Source: Streptomyces griseorubiginosus (GTDB lineage: Bacteria; Actinomycetota; Actinomycetes; Streptomycetales; Streptomycetaceae). Taken from it: 36,356 bases of DNA. The notes beneath the pieces were generated by a model. The model had not been told where the DNA came from, did no database searches, and saw only the letters and a program-made list of their open reading frames with translations. The position numbers and the translations under genes are program-made. This document shows positions 16,880 to 25,072 of the stretch, piece after piece (the stretch's first letter is position 1; each line of letters starts with the position of its first letter). The stretch lies in NCBI RefSeq assembly GCF_017614965.1, contig NZ_WVUG01000057.1, positions 1-36,356 of the forward strand, given 5' to 3'.

Positions 16880-17949
16880 GACAGCACCGGGTCCGCGAGG
16901 GACCCGCCGGAGCGCGGCACCGTGCCGTGCACGTCCTCATAAGTGCGCCTGCCCCAGATCATCCGGGTCCAGACGTCACCGGCGTCGGCCGGCGAGTCGA
17001 CCAGGAGCGGCTCGGCGGGCGGACTGGGGAGGGTGTGGCCGTTCTCGGTGAGCCAGGCGTCGTTGTAGACGGTCGCCAGGTAGCGATAGCCCTCGTCGGG
17101 GAGCATCACCACGCACAGTCCGCCGGGATTGCGCGCGGCCCACCACTGGGCGACCAGGTACGCGGCGCCGCTGGTGGGCCCCTGGAACAGGGCGTGGGTG
17201 GCGTGCAGTCGGCGGGTGTACGTGTACGCCTCGGGCGCCGAGCACCAGTGCACCTCGTCGAAGGCGGAGTGGTCGAGGTTCGCCGGCCACAGGCTGTTGC
17301 CGAGGCCGCGCAGGGCACGGGGGCCGTCGGGCTGCCCGAAGAGCACACTTCGGTGGCTGTCGACACCGATGGCCTGGGTGTGCGGGGTCAGTTCGCGCAG
17401 TCCGCGGACCGTGCCGCACATCGAGCCACCCGAGCCGACGGGCCCGACGAGGCAGTCGACCGTGCCGAGCGAGCGGGCGATCTGCTCGGCGACCACACCG
17501 TAGGAGCGCGGGTTGTCGGGGTTGCTGTACTGCTCGGGGCAGAAGGTCGAGGGGAGTTCGGCGCGGATCTCGGCAAGCCGGCGCAGTCGGGTCTCCTGGT
17601 AGCCGCCGACAGGCGCCGGTTCCTGGCAGATCTCCACCTCGGCGCCGAGATCGGTCAACCTTCGATAGAGGTTGGCGTCGATGGCCGGGTCACTGACCAG
17701 GATCAACTCACGTTCCATGAGGGCGGACTGCATCGCCAGTGCGAGGCCGAAGGTGCCCGACGTGGTCTCGACGATCACCGTCTCGGCGTCCAGCTCGCCA
17801 CGGCTGTGGGCGTTTCGCAGGATGTAGCGCGCGGGCAGCAGCTTCATGAGGGAGAAGACCGCGCCGTACAGGTTGGGGCCGAGACGGACCAGACGCGGCA
17901 TCATCGTCGCCTCGGTGATCGAGTGGTACGTCGGCGTGATCGCCGTCAT
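16876..17949 (-). CDS. PLP-dependent cysteine synthase-like (fold type II) beta-replacement enzyme
   Basis: The protein has 357 residues and is homologous to cysteine synthase/SbnA enzymes. The internal-aldimine lysine lies in SLMK near residue 35, where relatives have GSxKDR. TTSGTFGLALA corresponds to the SSGNxG substrate loop, and GPVGSGGSMCG is the glycine-rich PLP-phosphate loop. The ATG has AGGGAG about 6 bases upstream. It is the first gene of the five-gene operon. The expected reaction is replacement of the phosphate of O-phospho-L-threonine by the amino group of another amino acid, as SbnA does with O-phosphoserine and glutamate. The amine donor is probably aspartate, given the lyase next door. 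Confidence 0.88.
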   Translation of the reverse strand: MTAITPTYHSITEATMMPRLVRLGPNLYGAVFSLMKLLPARYILRNAHSRGELDAETVIVETTSGTFGLALAMQSALMERELILVSDPAIDANLYRRLTDLGAEVEICQEPAPVGGYQETRLRRLAEIRAELPSTFCPEQYSNPDNPRSYGVVAEQIARSLGTVDCLVGPVGSGGSMCGTVRGLRELTPHTQAIGVDSHRSVLFGQPDGPRALRGLGNSLWPANLDHSAFDEVHWCSAPEAYTYTRRLHATHALFQGPTSGAAYLVAQWWAARNPGGLCVVMLPDEGYRYLATVYNDAWLTENGHTLPSPPAEPLLVDSPADAGDVWTRMIWGRRTYEDVHGTVPRSGGSLADPVLS

Positions 17950-18161
17950 GGAGGGCTCCCTGGAAGTTCAAGGCCGTCGGTGGGGGGCTGGGGTGAGGGC
18001 GCTGCGCGTCGGGCGGAGTCTCCGGATCCACGTGCGACGGGGCGCTGGTCCCAGGGGCTCACGTGGCGCGACGACGGGGGCGGGGCAGGCGTCGGTCAGC
18101 CGGCGGATGGTCCACAGGTTCATGAAGCGGCTCGGGTGTCGGGGGGCGGATGTGGTCGGTC

Positions 18162-19115
18162 TCAGAAGGGGACCGGAACAGCGGTCCGCTGATCGGCGAG
18201 GGCCAAGTAGACGTCGTCGAGTGTCGGTTCGGACAGTGAGATGCCGGTGATCTCCACTCCCGCGGTGTCGAACGCGCGGACGGCCGCGGCGAGTCCGACG
18301 GAACCCTCGACTCCGGCGGTGACCGTTCCCGCGGGTTCGCCCGGACAGGGGTCGAGTCCCGCCGTCCGCAGGGCGGTGAGTGCGGCAGCGGTGGCGCCGG
18401 GATCGGCGAGTGTGGCCCGGACCGTGCTACCGCCCAGTTGTCCCTTGAGCTGGGCGACCGAACCGTCCGCGACGCACCTTCCCTTGGCGAGCACCATGAC
18501 CCGATCGGCCAGTTGCTCGGCCTCCTCCAGGTACTGGGTGGTCAGCAGCACAGTGGTGCCCGCGCTCACCAGCGTGCGGACGAGGTCCCACAGGGCGTTG
18601 CGGCTGACCGGGTCGAGCCCCGTGGTGGGCTCGTCCAGGAAGAGCACCTGCGGCCGGCCCACGAAGCTGCTGGCGAGGTCGAGCCGTCTCCGCATTCCTC
18701 CCGAGTACGTGCCCGCCGGCCGGTCGGCGGACTCGGTCAGCGCGAACATGTCCAGCAGTTCCTCGGCACGTGCCGCCGCCTCTTTCTTGCCGGCCCCGAG
18801 CAGACGTGCCACGAGCAGCAGGTTCGCGCGTCCGGTGAGGCTCTCGTCCACGGCCGCGAACTGGCCCGTGAGACCGATGCGGCGACGTACCTCACGTGCC
18901 TCGCGCACCACGTCGTATCCCGCGATCCGCGCCGTCCCATTCGTGGGCGGCAGCAGGGTGGCGAGAATACTCACCAGTGTGCTTTTACCCGCTCCGTTAT
19001 GACCGAGCAGACAGAGAATTCGCCCTTTTTCCATTCGGAAGCTGATGTCGTCGAGTGCTCGTGTGGCACCGAACGTTCTGCCCAGCTCCCTAGCTTCGAT
19101 CATCACGTCACTCAT
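18162..19115 (-). CDS. ABC transporter ATP-binding protein (DrrA-like)
   Basis: This 317-residue ATPase has Walker [10 protein letters not shown] (Lys44), a Q-loop in [10 protein letters not shown], signature [12 protein letters not shown], Walker [13 protein letters not shown] and an H-loop region [15 protein letters not shown]. The C-terminal extension of about 80 residues is typical of the daunorubicin-resistance DrrA type. The ATG at 19115 has GAGGA about 10 bases upstream; a longer frame adds 44 unlike residues and was rejected. No permease lies next to it, so its partner is probably the ABC-2 permease at 8,029-8,868. Likely role: export of or resistance to the lipopeptide. A gap of 212 bases separates it from the PLP operon, leaving room for a separate promoter there. 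Confidence 0.92.
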   Translation of the reverse strand: MSDVMIEARELGRTFGATRALDDISFRMEKGRILCLLGHNGAGKSTLVSILATLLPPTNGTARIAGYDVVREAREVRRRIGLTGQFAAVDESLTGRANLLLVARLLGAGKKEAAARAEELLDMFALTESADRPAGTYSGGMRRRLDLASSFVGRPQVLFLDEPTTGLDPVSRNALWDLVRTLVSAGTTVLLTTQYLEEAEQLADRVMVLAKGRCVADGSVAQLKGQLGGSTVRATLADPGATAAALTALRTAGLDPCPGEPAGTVTAGVEGSVGLAAAVRAFDTAGVEITGISLSEPTLDDVYLALADQRTAVPVPF

Positions 19116-19240
19116 CGATGCCGTTCCTCGCAGATAGCGGCTGAGAAGCCTCTTGTGGAGGCAGGAAGATCCTGCAATCCCCACTGTCCGCACCACAAGG
19201 AGAACTACAGCAAGCTGCCAGAGACCTGAGGCTTTCCGTA

Positions 19241-19262
19241 TTGTCAAAGGTCAGTGTGACAA
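19241..19262. promoter_or_regulatory. Dyad TTGTCA-N10-TGACAA upstream of the ABC ATPase gene
   Basis: TTGTCA at 19241-19246 and TGACAA at 19257-19262 form a perfect 6-base inverted repeat with a 10-base spacer. It lies 5 bases beyond the LuxR-type gene stop and about 125 bases upstream of the ABC ATPase start. On the minus strand, 19247-19242 reads TTGACA, a perfect -35 hexamer, but no good -10 follows. It may be an operator or activator site. Confidence 0.3.
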
Positions 19263-19266
19263 GTTC

Positions 19267-20118
19267 TTACCGCGCCAGTTGGCCGGTACCGGGAGGCAGC
19301 GGATCGGCCGACGGGGAGAGCAGCCCGAGTTCGACGGCCCGGGCGCCGGCCTGAAATCGTGAGTTCGCTCCCAGCTCACGCGTTATTTCCGCGACGTTGC
19401 GCCTGTACGTGCGGACCGACACGCCGAGTTCGCGGGCAGCGGCCTCGTCGGTGCGGCCCGAGCTCAGGGCCAGGAGGATGCGCCGGCCGAGCGCACTGCG
19501 CGAGCGTTCACTCAGCCTCCGGTGGTCGGAGAGCGCCGCGCTGCTCGACCACGACACGGCGAAGAGGCTGCACAGGTTGCGCAGCACGGCCGGAGCCCGC
19601 ACGACCACCGCCTCGCGTACGGCGACTCCGTTGCGGATCCACACCGCGCCGACAACGCTGTCAGCGAGCACCAGCTCCTGTAAGGGCGCTCTGACCAGGC
19701 GGGTGTCGACGCCGGGTGCGTACTTGTCCAGGTGCTCCAGGAAGCGGCGGTCCCGCAGCAGGCCGGCCCGGCCAAGCAGCCTGACGTTCACCCCGCGTGC
19801 GGTGGCCCGGCCGAGCCGGTCGACCAGTTGGCGCGTCTCGCCCTCGCCCTCCCCGGAGAGGACGACAGCGAGATGGTGCCGGGCCGAGGCGATCATCTCC
19901 TCCGCCGCGACGCCCACCGACGTCTCGTCCGGTTCCAGCGAGGCCACCAACCGCTCCACGTTCCGGTGGCGGTCCACCGCGATTTCCACGAGTTTCTGGG
20001 CCTGCAGCAGTGCCCCTTCGATTTCGTCGCTGAAGGGCCTCGATTCCGAATGGGCCGCATGGGCTGCGTCGGCCCTGGAATCGGTGGTTATCTCGGGATT
20101 GACTGACGTACTGGGCAC
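19267..20118 (-). CDS. LuxR-type transcriptional regulator with a TTA codon
   Basis: The protein has about 283 residues. The C-terminal 60 residues form a LuxR-like helix-turn-helix (ILLALSSGRTDEAAARELGV, RTYRRNVAEITRELGANS). The preceding 200 residues have no receiver or ATPase motif; their middle resembles the TrmB/phospholipase-like sensor region seen in actinomycete LuxR proteins. It sits at the edge of the cluster upstream of the export ATPase and is probably the cluster-situated activator. Leu146 is encoded by TTA (19683-19681), which needs the bldA tRNA in Streptomyces. The start is uncertain: GTG at 20118 follows a GGGGGA stretch, while a TTG at 20157 would add 13 residues. Confidence 0.85.
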   Translation of the reverse strand: MPSTSVNPEITTDSRADAAHAAHSESRPFSDEIEGALLQAQKLVEIAVDRHRNVERLVASLEPDETSVGVAAEEMIASARHHLAVVLSGEGEGETRQLVDRLGRATARGVNVRLLGRAGLLRDRRFLEHLDKYAPGVDTRLVRAPLQELVLADSVVGAVWIRNGVAVREAVVVRAPAVLRNLCSLFAVSWSSSAALSDHRRLSERSRSALGRRILLALSSGRTDEAAARELGVSVRTYRRNVAEITRELGANSRFQAGARAVELGLLSPSADPLPPGTGQLAR

Positions 20119-20157
20119 AGCTCCCCCTGAAGCTTGACCAATAGGAGTCCCCGCCAA

Positions 20158-20595
20158 TCCGGGCGCCCTTGCACACCAAAGACCCCCGGCACGGGGCGAT
20201 ACTCATGCGAACAGCCAGAGAAAAACCTAGCGAGGTGCCGGACAGAGCCCATGGACAGGCAAACGAGCGATACGCACAATACAGCGGACGTTCCGCATCT
20301 CGACCTACACCCCCGTTAAATAGACGCAGGCGACAAACTGGACATCAGTCTCAAGACCGGTCCGGAACTGCCTGAGCCATTCCCGTTGTCTCGACGTTAC
20401 CCAGGACAGCTCCGTAACGTCAAACACCCCTGTCGGGCAATAATTACGGAAAACCTCATTGTGATGACGGAAGCTCTTCTTGTACTCCACCGGACCATCG
20501 ATCGCGAGCGCCTCCGGCCCGCACGTGCATTGGCCGGGCCGAAGGCGCCATCCCGTCAGGGGATGTCGGTCACTGGCCTCCCAGGACGCTTCCGG
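20158..20595. other. Intergenic region, cluster boundary
   Basis: This region of about 440 bases lies upstream of the LuxR-type gene and downstream of the acid phosphatase gene. It is more AT-rich than its surroundings near 20,200-20,480, as expected of a promoter region, and ends with the phosphatase terminator hairpin. A 61-codon frame on the minus strand (20,305-20,490) lacks a ribosome site and coding-type codon use. I see no supported gene. Confidence 0.5.
20508..20548 (-). terminator. Hairpin terminator after the acid phosphatase gene
   Basis: GCGCCTCCGGCCCG at 20508-20521 pairs with CGGGCCGAAGGCGC at 20535-20548, with one mismatch in 14 pairs and a 13-base loop. It begins about 50 bases beyond the phosphatase stop codon on the minus strand. 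Confidence 0.75.
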
Positions 20596-21225
20596 TCAGT
20601 CCAGGGCCCCGTCGTAGTCGGGCAGTTTGAAGGTCCGCTCCGCGTGACCTCCGACGAGATCCGTCGCATTGTTCCCGATGTTGGCGATGATCGTGTATCC
20701 CTGGCCCTCGATCTCGGAGCGCTTCGCCGTCTTGAACTCGGCCTTGTCACCGAACAGATCGCCGAGGCCCCGCTGGTACAGACCCGTCACCGGATACCCC
20801 ACCGCTTCCAGGTTCGCCTTGGTGATGAACCCGATCAGGTCGGGACGCGCGGTGATGAAGAATATGGCGGCGCCCCTGCTGTGGGCGTATTGCGCCAGTT
20901 CCAGTGTCGGCTTGACCGCAGGGGTCGGCGGAAACGGCTGGAAGTGCGTCTCCAGTGACGTGTTGTCGATGTCGAGAACGATCGCCGGCTTCTGCCCGGC
21001 GGTGTTGTCGAGCCGCCGCTGAACGTAGGGGCGGGCCTCGTCGATCACCTTGCGCACATCGCTCTGCCAGGTGTCGTAGTCCACCTCCGCGGCCTCGGCC
21101 CGCACGACCGTCGACCGGCCCTGGTCCACCGGCGCCGCATGTGCCTGTGTCACACCTGCCGCCCCCAGAACGAGCGTCGCCGCCATGGTCGCCACGGCTC
21201 TGCCCCTCGCCGCGATCCTGGCCAT
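20596..21225 (-). CDS. Secreted HAD-family acid phosphatase (class B-like)
   Basis: The protein has 209 residues. A signal peptide is evident: RIAARGR, a hydrophobic stretch to about residue 26, and AHA before a likely cleavage site near residue 30. The mature part has HAD motif I DIDNTSLET (Asp85, Asp87), motif II FFITARPD, a lysine in FKTAKR and a final NIGNNATD segment. These match the acid phosphatase class B / HAD IIIB group, which removes phosphate from organic monoesters outside the cell. The ATG at 21225 has GGAGG 6 bases upstream; an ATG 7 codons earlier has no comparable site. The gene stands alone on the minus strand with its own terminator. It is not obviously part of the lipopeptide cluster. 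Confidence 0.9.
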   Translation of the reverse strand: MARIAARGRAVATMAATLVLGAAGVTQAHAAPVDQGRSTVVRAEAAEVDYDTWQSDVRKVIDEARPYVQRRLDNTAGQKPAIVLDIDNTSLETHFQPFPPTPAVKPTLELAQYAHSRGAAIFFITARPDLIGFITKANLEAVGYPVTGLYQRGLGDLFGDKAEFKTAKRSEIEGQGYTIIANIGNNATDLVGGHAERTFKLPDYDGALD

Positions 21226-21790
21226 TCGTTCCTCCCTCGTGTCCACTGCGCGGCGACCAGTCAGCCACCGCCCAGCCGAACCTAAGAGGCCAGGACGACC
21301 CTGATGGCGTGCGTGACCGCAACCGGAGGGAAGGCGTCTGCCTTCGCCGTCCGTGCTCGCGGGCCCGCGCGCCTTTCCGCCACACAGGCCGAATCACTGG
21401 CAGGAAGTTGCCAACCGTGAACCCCGACGAGTGCGGTCCGACGCGACCGCGAACGTGGTATGGCCTGAGATTCGGGGATTCGGCACTGGAACGCCAGGAG
21501 CGGAGCATGACATACGTGGGTGTCTTCGAGACCGGAAAGCACCAGAAGTGCGGGAATGGACCTGGCCCTTCCCGGCCGCCGCTACATGATCGACGGTGAG
21601 GCGCCCGCCCTCTAGGGCCTAACGGCCCTTTCTCTGCCCGTAGTTGGGGTCTAACGGACCTGCGGCCCGCCAACCGTCACCGACCATCCGATCCCTTTGC
21701 CAACCCATGACGAGGCCAAGAGGTTCTTCAGTACCCCACATCCGTAATTGCGGTGTGTGCGGGATCCGATGAACCGGATCAGGAGACACG
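21226..21790. other. Intergenic region with one possible short ORF and a hairpin
   Basis: This 565-base gap lies between the divergent phosphatase and DUF4142-like genes. At 21508-21600 (plus) an ATG preceded by AGGAG at 6-base spacing opens a 30-codon frame whose product I do not recognise. It is followed by a perfect hairpin AGGGCC-TAAC-GGCCCT (21614-21629) and TTTCTCT, which resembles a terminator. No promoter pair is convincing. The short frame is weakly supported. Confidence 0.35.
21614..21629 (+). terminator. Short hairpin with T-rich tail
   Basis: AGGGCC and GGCCCT pair perfectly around a TAAC loop and are followed by TTTCTCT. The position just after the 30-codon frame that ends at 21600 suggests a small terminator, but the stem is only 6 pairs. 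Confidence 0.4.
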
Positions 21791-22516
21791 GTGCTCGTTT
21801 CACGGAAGGCGGCGGGAACTCTCTTCATAGGTGGCGCGGTCAGCCTCACCCTCGGTTCCCTCCTCTACCCCGCCATGCTCGGAGTCCAGAAGGTCAGCAG
21901 CGCACCGTCGCGTGTCATCGCGCACCCAACGACCGGGCCACTGACGGCAGCGGACCGGGACTTCGTGGTCAAGGTGCGCGCAGCCGACCTGTGGGAGTAC
22001 CCCGTCGGTGAAGAGGCGCTGAAGAAGGGAACGACCAAGGCGGTCAGAAGCGCCGGGGAGCAGTTGGTCGCCGGGGACGCCGCGTTGGACGCCGCTTGTC
22101 GCAACGCTGCCGCCCAGCTGGGCATCACGCTGCCCAACCAGCCATCACCCCAACAGCAGGACTTCGAGTCCCGCCTGAACGGCGAAAGCGGCAAGCAGTT
22201 CGCCACGGACATGGCCACCACCATCCGCACGACGAACGGCCAGTTCCTCACCACGATCGCCGCCGTCCGCACCACCACGAGGAACACACTGATCCGCGCC
22301 CTGGCCAACCAGGCCAACAACATGGTCCTGAACCACATCTCCGCCGTGGAGAAAACCGGCCTGGTCGACTTCACCCAGGTCCTCACCCAGGAGACCGCCA
22401 CCCCCAATCTCCCGGCCCAGGACCTCACGCCACCGCCCCCGAGCGCGGGCCAGCCGCAGGCCGTCCTCACACCGCCGGCGAACAGCACGGTGTCACCGAG
22501 CCCGACGGTGGGATGA
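21791..22516 (+). CDS. DUF4142-like exported protein
   Basis: The protein has 241 residues. The first 30 contain a hydrophobic segment (LFIGGAVSLTLGSLLYPAML) that looks like a signal or membrane anchor. Residues about 50-190 are helical and match the DUF4142 pattern, a ferritin-like four-helix domain of exported bacterial proteins (LTAADRDFVVKVRAADLWE near the start, LGITLP before the middle). The C-terminal 45 residues are rich in Pro, Thr and Ser and are probably unstructured. The start is GTG with AGGAG 5 bases upstream. The biochemical role of the family is unknown. It is a single-gene unit diverging from the phosphatase gene. Confidence 0.8.
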   Translation: MLVSRKAAGTLFIGGAVSLTLGSLLYPAMLGVQKVSSAPSRVIAHPTTGPLTAADRDFVVKVRAADLWEYPVGEEALKKGTTKAVRSAGEQLVAGDAALDAACRNAAAQLGITLPNQPSPQQQDFESRLNGESGKQFATDMATTIRTTNGQFLTTIAAVRTTTRNTLIRALANQANNMVLNHISAVEKTGLVDFTQVLTQETATPNLPAQDLTPPPPSAGQPQAVLTPPANSTVSPSPTVG

Positions 22517-22818
22517 GGTGGGGCCCGGGGCGAGCCACCTCCGCCGACCTGGCGGCCGTCGGGTTCGGCCCCGGCCTCCCACCATCCCGAAAGGCGCTAC
22601 TCCAGGAGGCCGCGGTGCGCGAGGGCCCGGAGACGCGCCATCCGAGAAGTCAGTGATCCCTTCCGGTGTTCGGGCTCGGCAGGAGCGTCCGGCGGGCCCA
22701 ATGGCCCAGCAGTACCGTCCCGCCGACCAGAAGCGGCACCGGGTCGGCAAGGGGGGTCTCGAAGATCTAGATCGGCAGCGTCCATGAATTGCAGCTCCCT
22801 CAGCACCGGCCATGCCTC
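22517..22818. other. Intergenic region between convergent genes
   Basis: This gap of about 300 bases lies between the DUF4142-like gene (plus) and the helicase-nuclease gene (minus). GAGGTGG (22515-22521) pairs with CCACCTC (22535-22541) just at the DUF4142 stop, and CCGGCC/GGCCGG (22806-22811, 22822-22827) surround the helicase stop. Both could act as terminators. I see no gene. Confidence 0.4.
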
Positions 22819-24705
22819 TCAGGCCGGCACCGCATCTCGGGCCGTCCCACCCGCCAGTTCCCGAAGCTTCTCCCGCGTCTCCGGGTCCGTCGAGTAGACA
22901 ATCGTGCCCACCATGCCCCGGGTCAGCAGGACCTTGTACGTGTTACGGATCAGTCGGTCCACATCGGTGTCGGGGGTGGACTTCTTGAAGACCGGGTCCT
23001 TCGACGCCGTCCGATCCGTGACCCAGCGGTCGCCGCGCCAGAGCAGATCGGGGCCGATGATCACGCCGGACCAGTCGTACTCGAAGCCCTGGGCGGTGTA
23101 GACGCAGCCGACCTGTCCGAAGCCCGCCGGGTCGGTGGCCCACAGGGCGGCCGGGGGCGCGCCGGAGACGGCGCGGTCCCCTCGCAGGTTCCAGGGGCGA
23201 GCCCAGTCCCCGATGACCACGTCGGGCGGGAGCGGGGCGCCAGGCTTGGGTTCCGGGGACCAGCGCCAGCAGTAGCCCGCGGACATACGGGCGCCGTAAT
23301 TCTGGGTCCGGCGAGCCTCGAGGAAGGCTTCCAACTCCCGCGGGCTGTCGGCGACCAGCAACTGCATGCGGCCGTCGGGTTCCCACACGACCGGCCCGCC
23401 CGACTCCAGGCCGAGGAGGCGGACCACCCAGCGCAGGTAGGCGTCGCTGCCTCCGCAGCGGAACTGGCTGTCGAGCGGGACGACGCTGCACGGGATGTCC
23501 CGCTTCGCCGCTGCCGCCTTGATCTCGGCCACGGTGCCCATCTCACCGGGGCGCACGACCTGGTGCTCGTCGAGGAAGAAGACGGGCACGTAGGCGACGT
23601 CGATGAGTTCGTCGATCTGTGCCCTGCCGGTACGGTTCTCGGCGCGCGTGTAACGGTTGGCCGAGGTCTCCCGGATGCGGTGGGCCTCGTCGCAGATCAG
23701 GGCACCGAGGCTGTTCTTCTCGGCCGTCATGAAGCTGTTGAAGTACTTGAACAGGTCCTGGACTTCGCGCTTGCGGGCTCCGGCAACCTTCCTCATCGTC
23801 TTCGTGAAGGACTGCGAGCCGGTGGCGTGCAGTGCCGGTACCCCTCGACGGTAGAGCTCGCCGAGCAGTTGGAGAGCGATGACGCTCTTGCCAGTGCCGG
23901 GGCCGCCCGTGACGATGACGACTTCCTTGCGGTCGGCGTGCTTCGCCTTCTCCACCGCGTTCAGCACCAGGCGGTACGCGACCTGCTGCTCGTCGAGGAG
24001 GACGAACTGGGTTCGCTCGCGCACCTCCTTGGCAGCCACGGACATGAGCTGCTTCGACGGCACCGTGGCGCCCGCGCGAAGTTCGTCCGCTGCCTGGGCC
24101 CCGGGATGCCTGTCGCTCAGCCTCGTACGAAGGTGGTCGAGGAAAGCACCGCGGCCTTCCGCCGTGAAGAGCAGTCCGTGGCCGTCACGCTCGATCTGCC
24201 GCAGCCCGGTCACGCCGAACTCGGTGGCATTGTGCAGATAGGCCACTCCGGCCACCCGGCGCGCGTGTTCGGCCACCGCCCCATTGAAATTGACGAGGTA
24301 CTCGCAGTAACGGCGGACCTGTTCGATGGGGTTGAGGACCGGATGGGCATAGGCGTCGACATGGCACAGGGTGGGGTCGTCCTCGTGGGGCAGCGCCTGG
24401 CTCCACTGCTTCAGCTCCACCACGACGTAGGACGGCTCTCCTGTGACCGGGTGCACTCCGGCGAGGACGACGTCGGCGCGCTTGCTGTTCAGCGGTAGCG
24501 CGTACTCCAGCATGACCTCCACGTCGCCCAGGCCGGCGTCGTTGAGTGCGGCGGCCAGGACGGGGATGCTGCGCTCCCAGGAACGCACCTCCGAGGCGCC
24601 GGGCCGATAACCATGCATGTGGACGAACTGGTCGGTGAGGTGCAGGAACAGCGAACCGTCGAGTGCCATGACGGCGACCGTTTTCGCGGACGCGCGGAAT
24701 AGCAA
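22819..24705 (-). CDS. PD-(D/E)XK nuclease domain fused to DUF2075 helicase
   Basis: The protein has about 628 residues. The N-terminal domain carries a PD-(D/E)XK-like pattern: RADVVLAG with Asp78, then VVVELKQW with Glu97 and Lys99. An ATPase of the DUF2075 (schlafen-type, SF1-like) helicase group follows: Walker A GGPGTGKS (Lys273), LICDEAHRIRE (motif II), VFFLDEHQVVRPGE, an LDSQFRCGG segment and a C-terminal YKVLLTRGM motif VI. Such fusions are thought to act on nucleic acids in phage defence or repair. The preferred start is TTG at 24705 with GGGGGA 5 bases upstream, giving an LLFRAS N-terminus; ATGs at 24768 and 24669 are alternatives. It stands alone on the minus strand. Confidence 0.82.
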   Translation of the reverse strand: MLFRASAKTVAVMALDGSLFLHLTDQFVHMHGYRPGASEVRSWERSIPVLAAALNDAGLGDVEVMLEYALPLNSKRADVVLAGVHPVTGEPSYVVVELKQWSQALPHEDDPTLCHVDAYAHPVLNPIEQVRRYCEYLVNFNGAVAEHARRVAGVAYLHNATEFGVTGLRQIERDGHGLLFTAEGRGAFLDHLRTRLSDRHPGAQAADELRAGATVPSKQLMSVAAKEVRERTQFVLLDEQQVAYRLVLNAVEKAKHADRKEVVIVTGGPGTGKSVIALQLLGELYRRGVPALHATGSQSFTKTMRKVAGARKREVQDLFKYFNSFMTAEKNSLGALICDEAHRIRETSANRYTRAENRTGRAQIDELIDVAYVPVFFLDEHQVVRPGEMGTVAEIKAAAAKRDIPCSVVPLDSQFRCGGSDAYLRWVVRLLGLESGGPVVWEPDGRMQLLVADSPRELEAFLEARRTQNYGARMSAGYCWRWSPEPKPGAPLPPDVVIGDWARPWNLRGDRAVSGAPPAALWATDPAGFGQVGCVYTAQGFEYDWSGVIIGPDLLWRGDRWVTDRTASKDPVFKKSTPDTDVDRLIRNTYKVLLTRGMVGTIVYSTDPETREKLRELAGGTARDAVPA

Positions 24706-25072
24706 GGACTTCCCCCAGGCAGCACGAAAAGACTCGTGCGGGTGGGGGCATGTCCTTTGAAACTCCACCGGGGTGGAGCGGAAGCCCGTCGGGCCGCGTT
24801 GACGATGTGTCTGAGGGTACCTGGCGGTACTGACAGTCGTACCGGTGGTCGCAGTGGCGGCCGCGGACGCCGTGCCTGGTCTCCCCTATCAACGTCCGAA
24901 GCCCGGAGTGCAGGGCCTCTGCCCCTCTGGAGTCGGTCGACCTCGGTGGCGTCCGCGTTCTCTCAGCGGATGTGGCCAGTGTGGCACTTAATTGCGTCCG
25001 CCCCGTCGCCTTCAGGACAGGCAACGGGGCGGACGGAGAAGGGGGGCGCTCGTGTGGCTCGTGAGGGGATCA
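24706..25072. other. Intergenic region upstream of the helicase-nuclease gene
   Basis: This gap of about 370 bases should hold the promoter of the DUF2075 gene and contains the terminator hairpin of the small membrane protein gene at 24996-25034. No coding frame has a supported start or a recognisable product. Confidence 0.5.
24996..25034 (-). terminator. Strong hairpin terminator after the small membrane protein gene
   Basis: GTCCGCCCCGTCGCC at 24996-25010 pairs with GGCAACGGGGCGGAC at 25020-25034 (14 of 15 pairs, 9-base loop). It lies 38 bases beyond the stop of the minus-strand small membrane protein gene and is AT-rich on its far side (AATTAAG on the minus strand). Confidence 0.8.

Noticed and set aside
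11890..16942. Long plus-strand open frames of 500-840 codons.
   Set aside because: They are shadows of the NRPS, ATP-grasp and lyase genes on the minus strand.
20305..20490. A 61-codon minus-strand ORF upstream of the LuxR-type gene.
   Set aside because: No ribosome site, AT-rich codon use unlike neighbours and no recognisable product; it more likely reflects promoter DNA.
21508..21600. A 30-codon plus-strand ORF with a good ribosome site and a hairpin after it.
   Set aside because: Too short and unrecognised to call a gene; recorded in the intergenic entry for checking by ribosome profiling.
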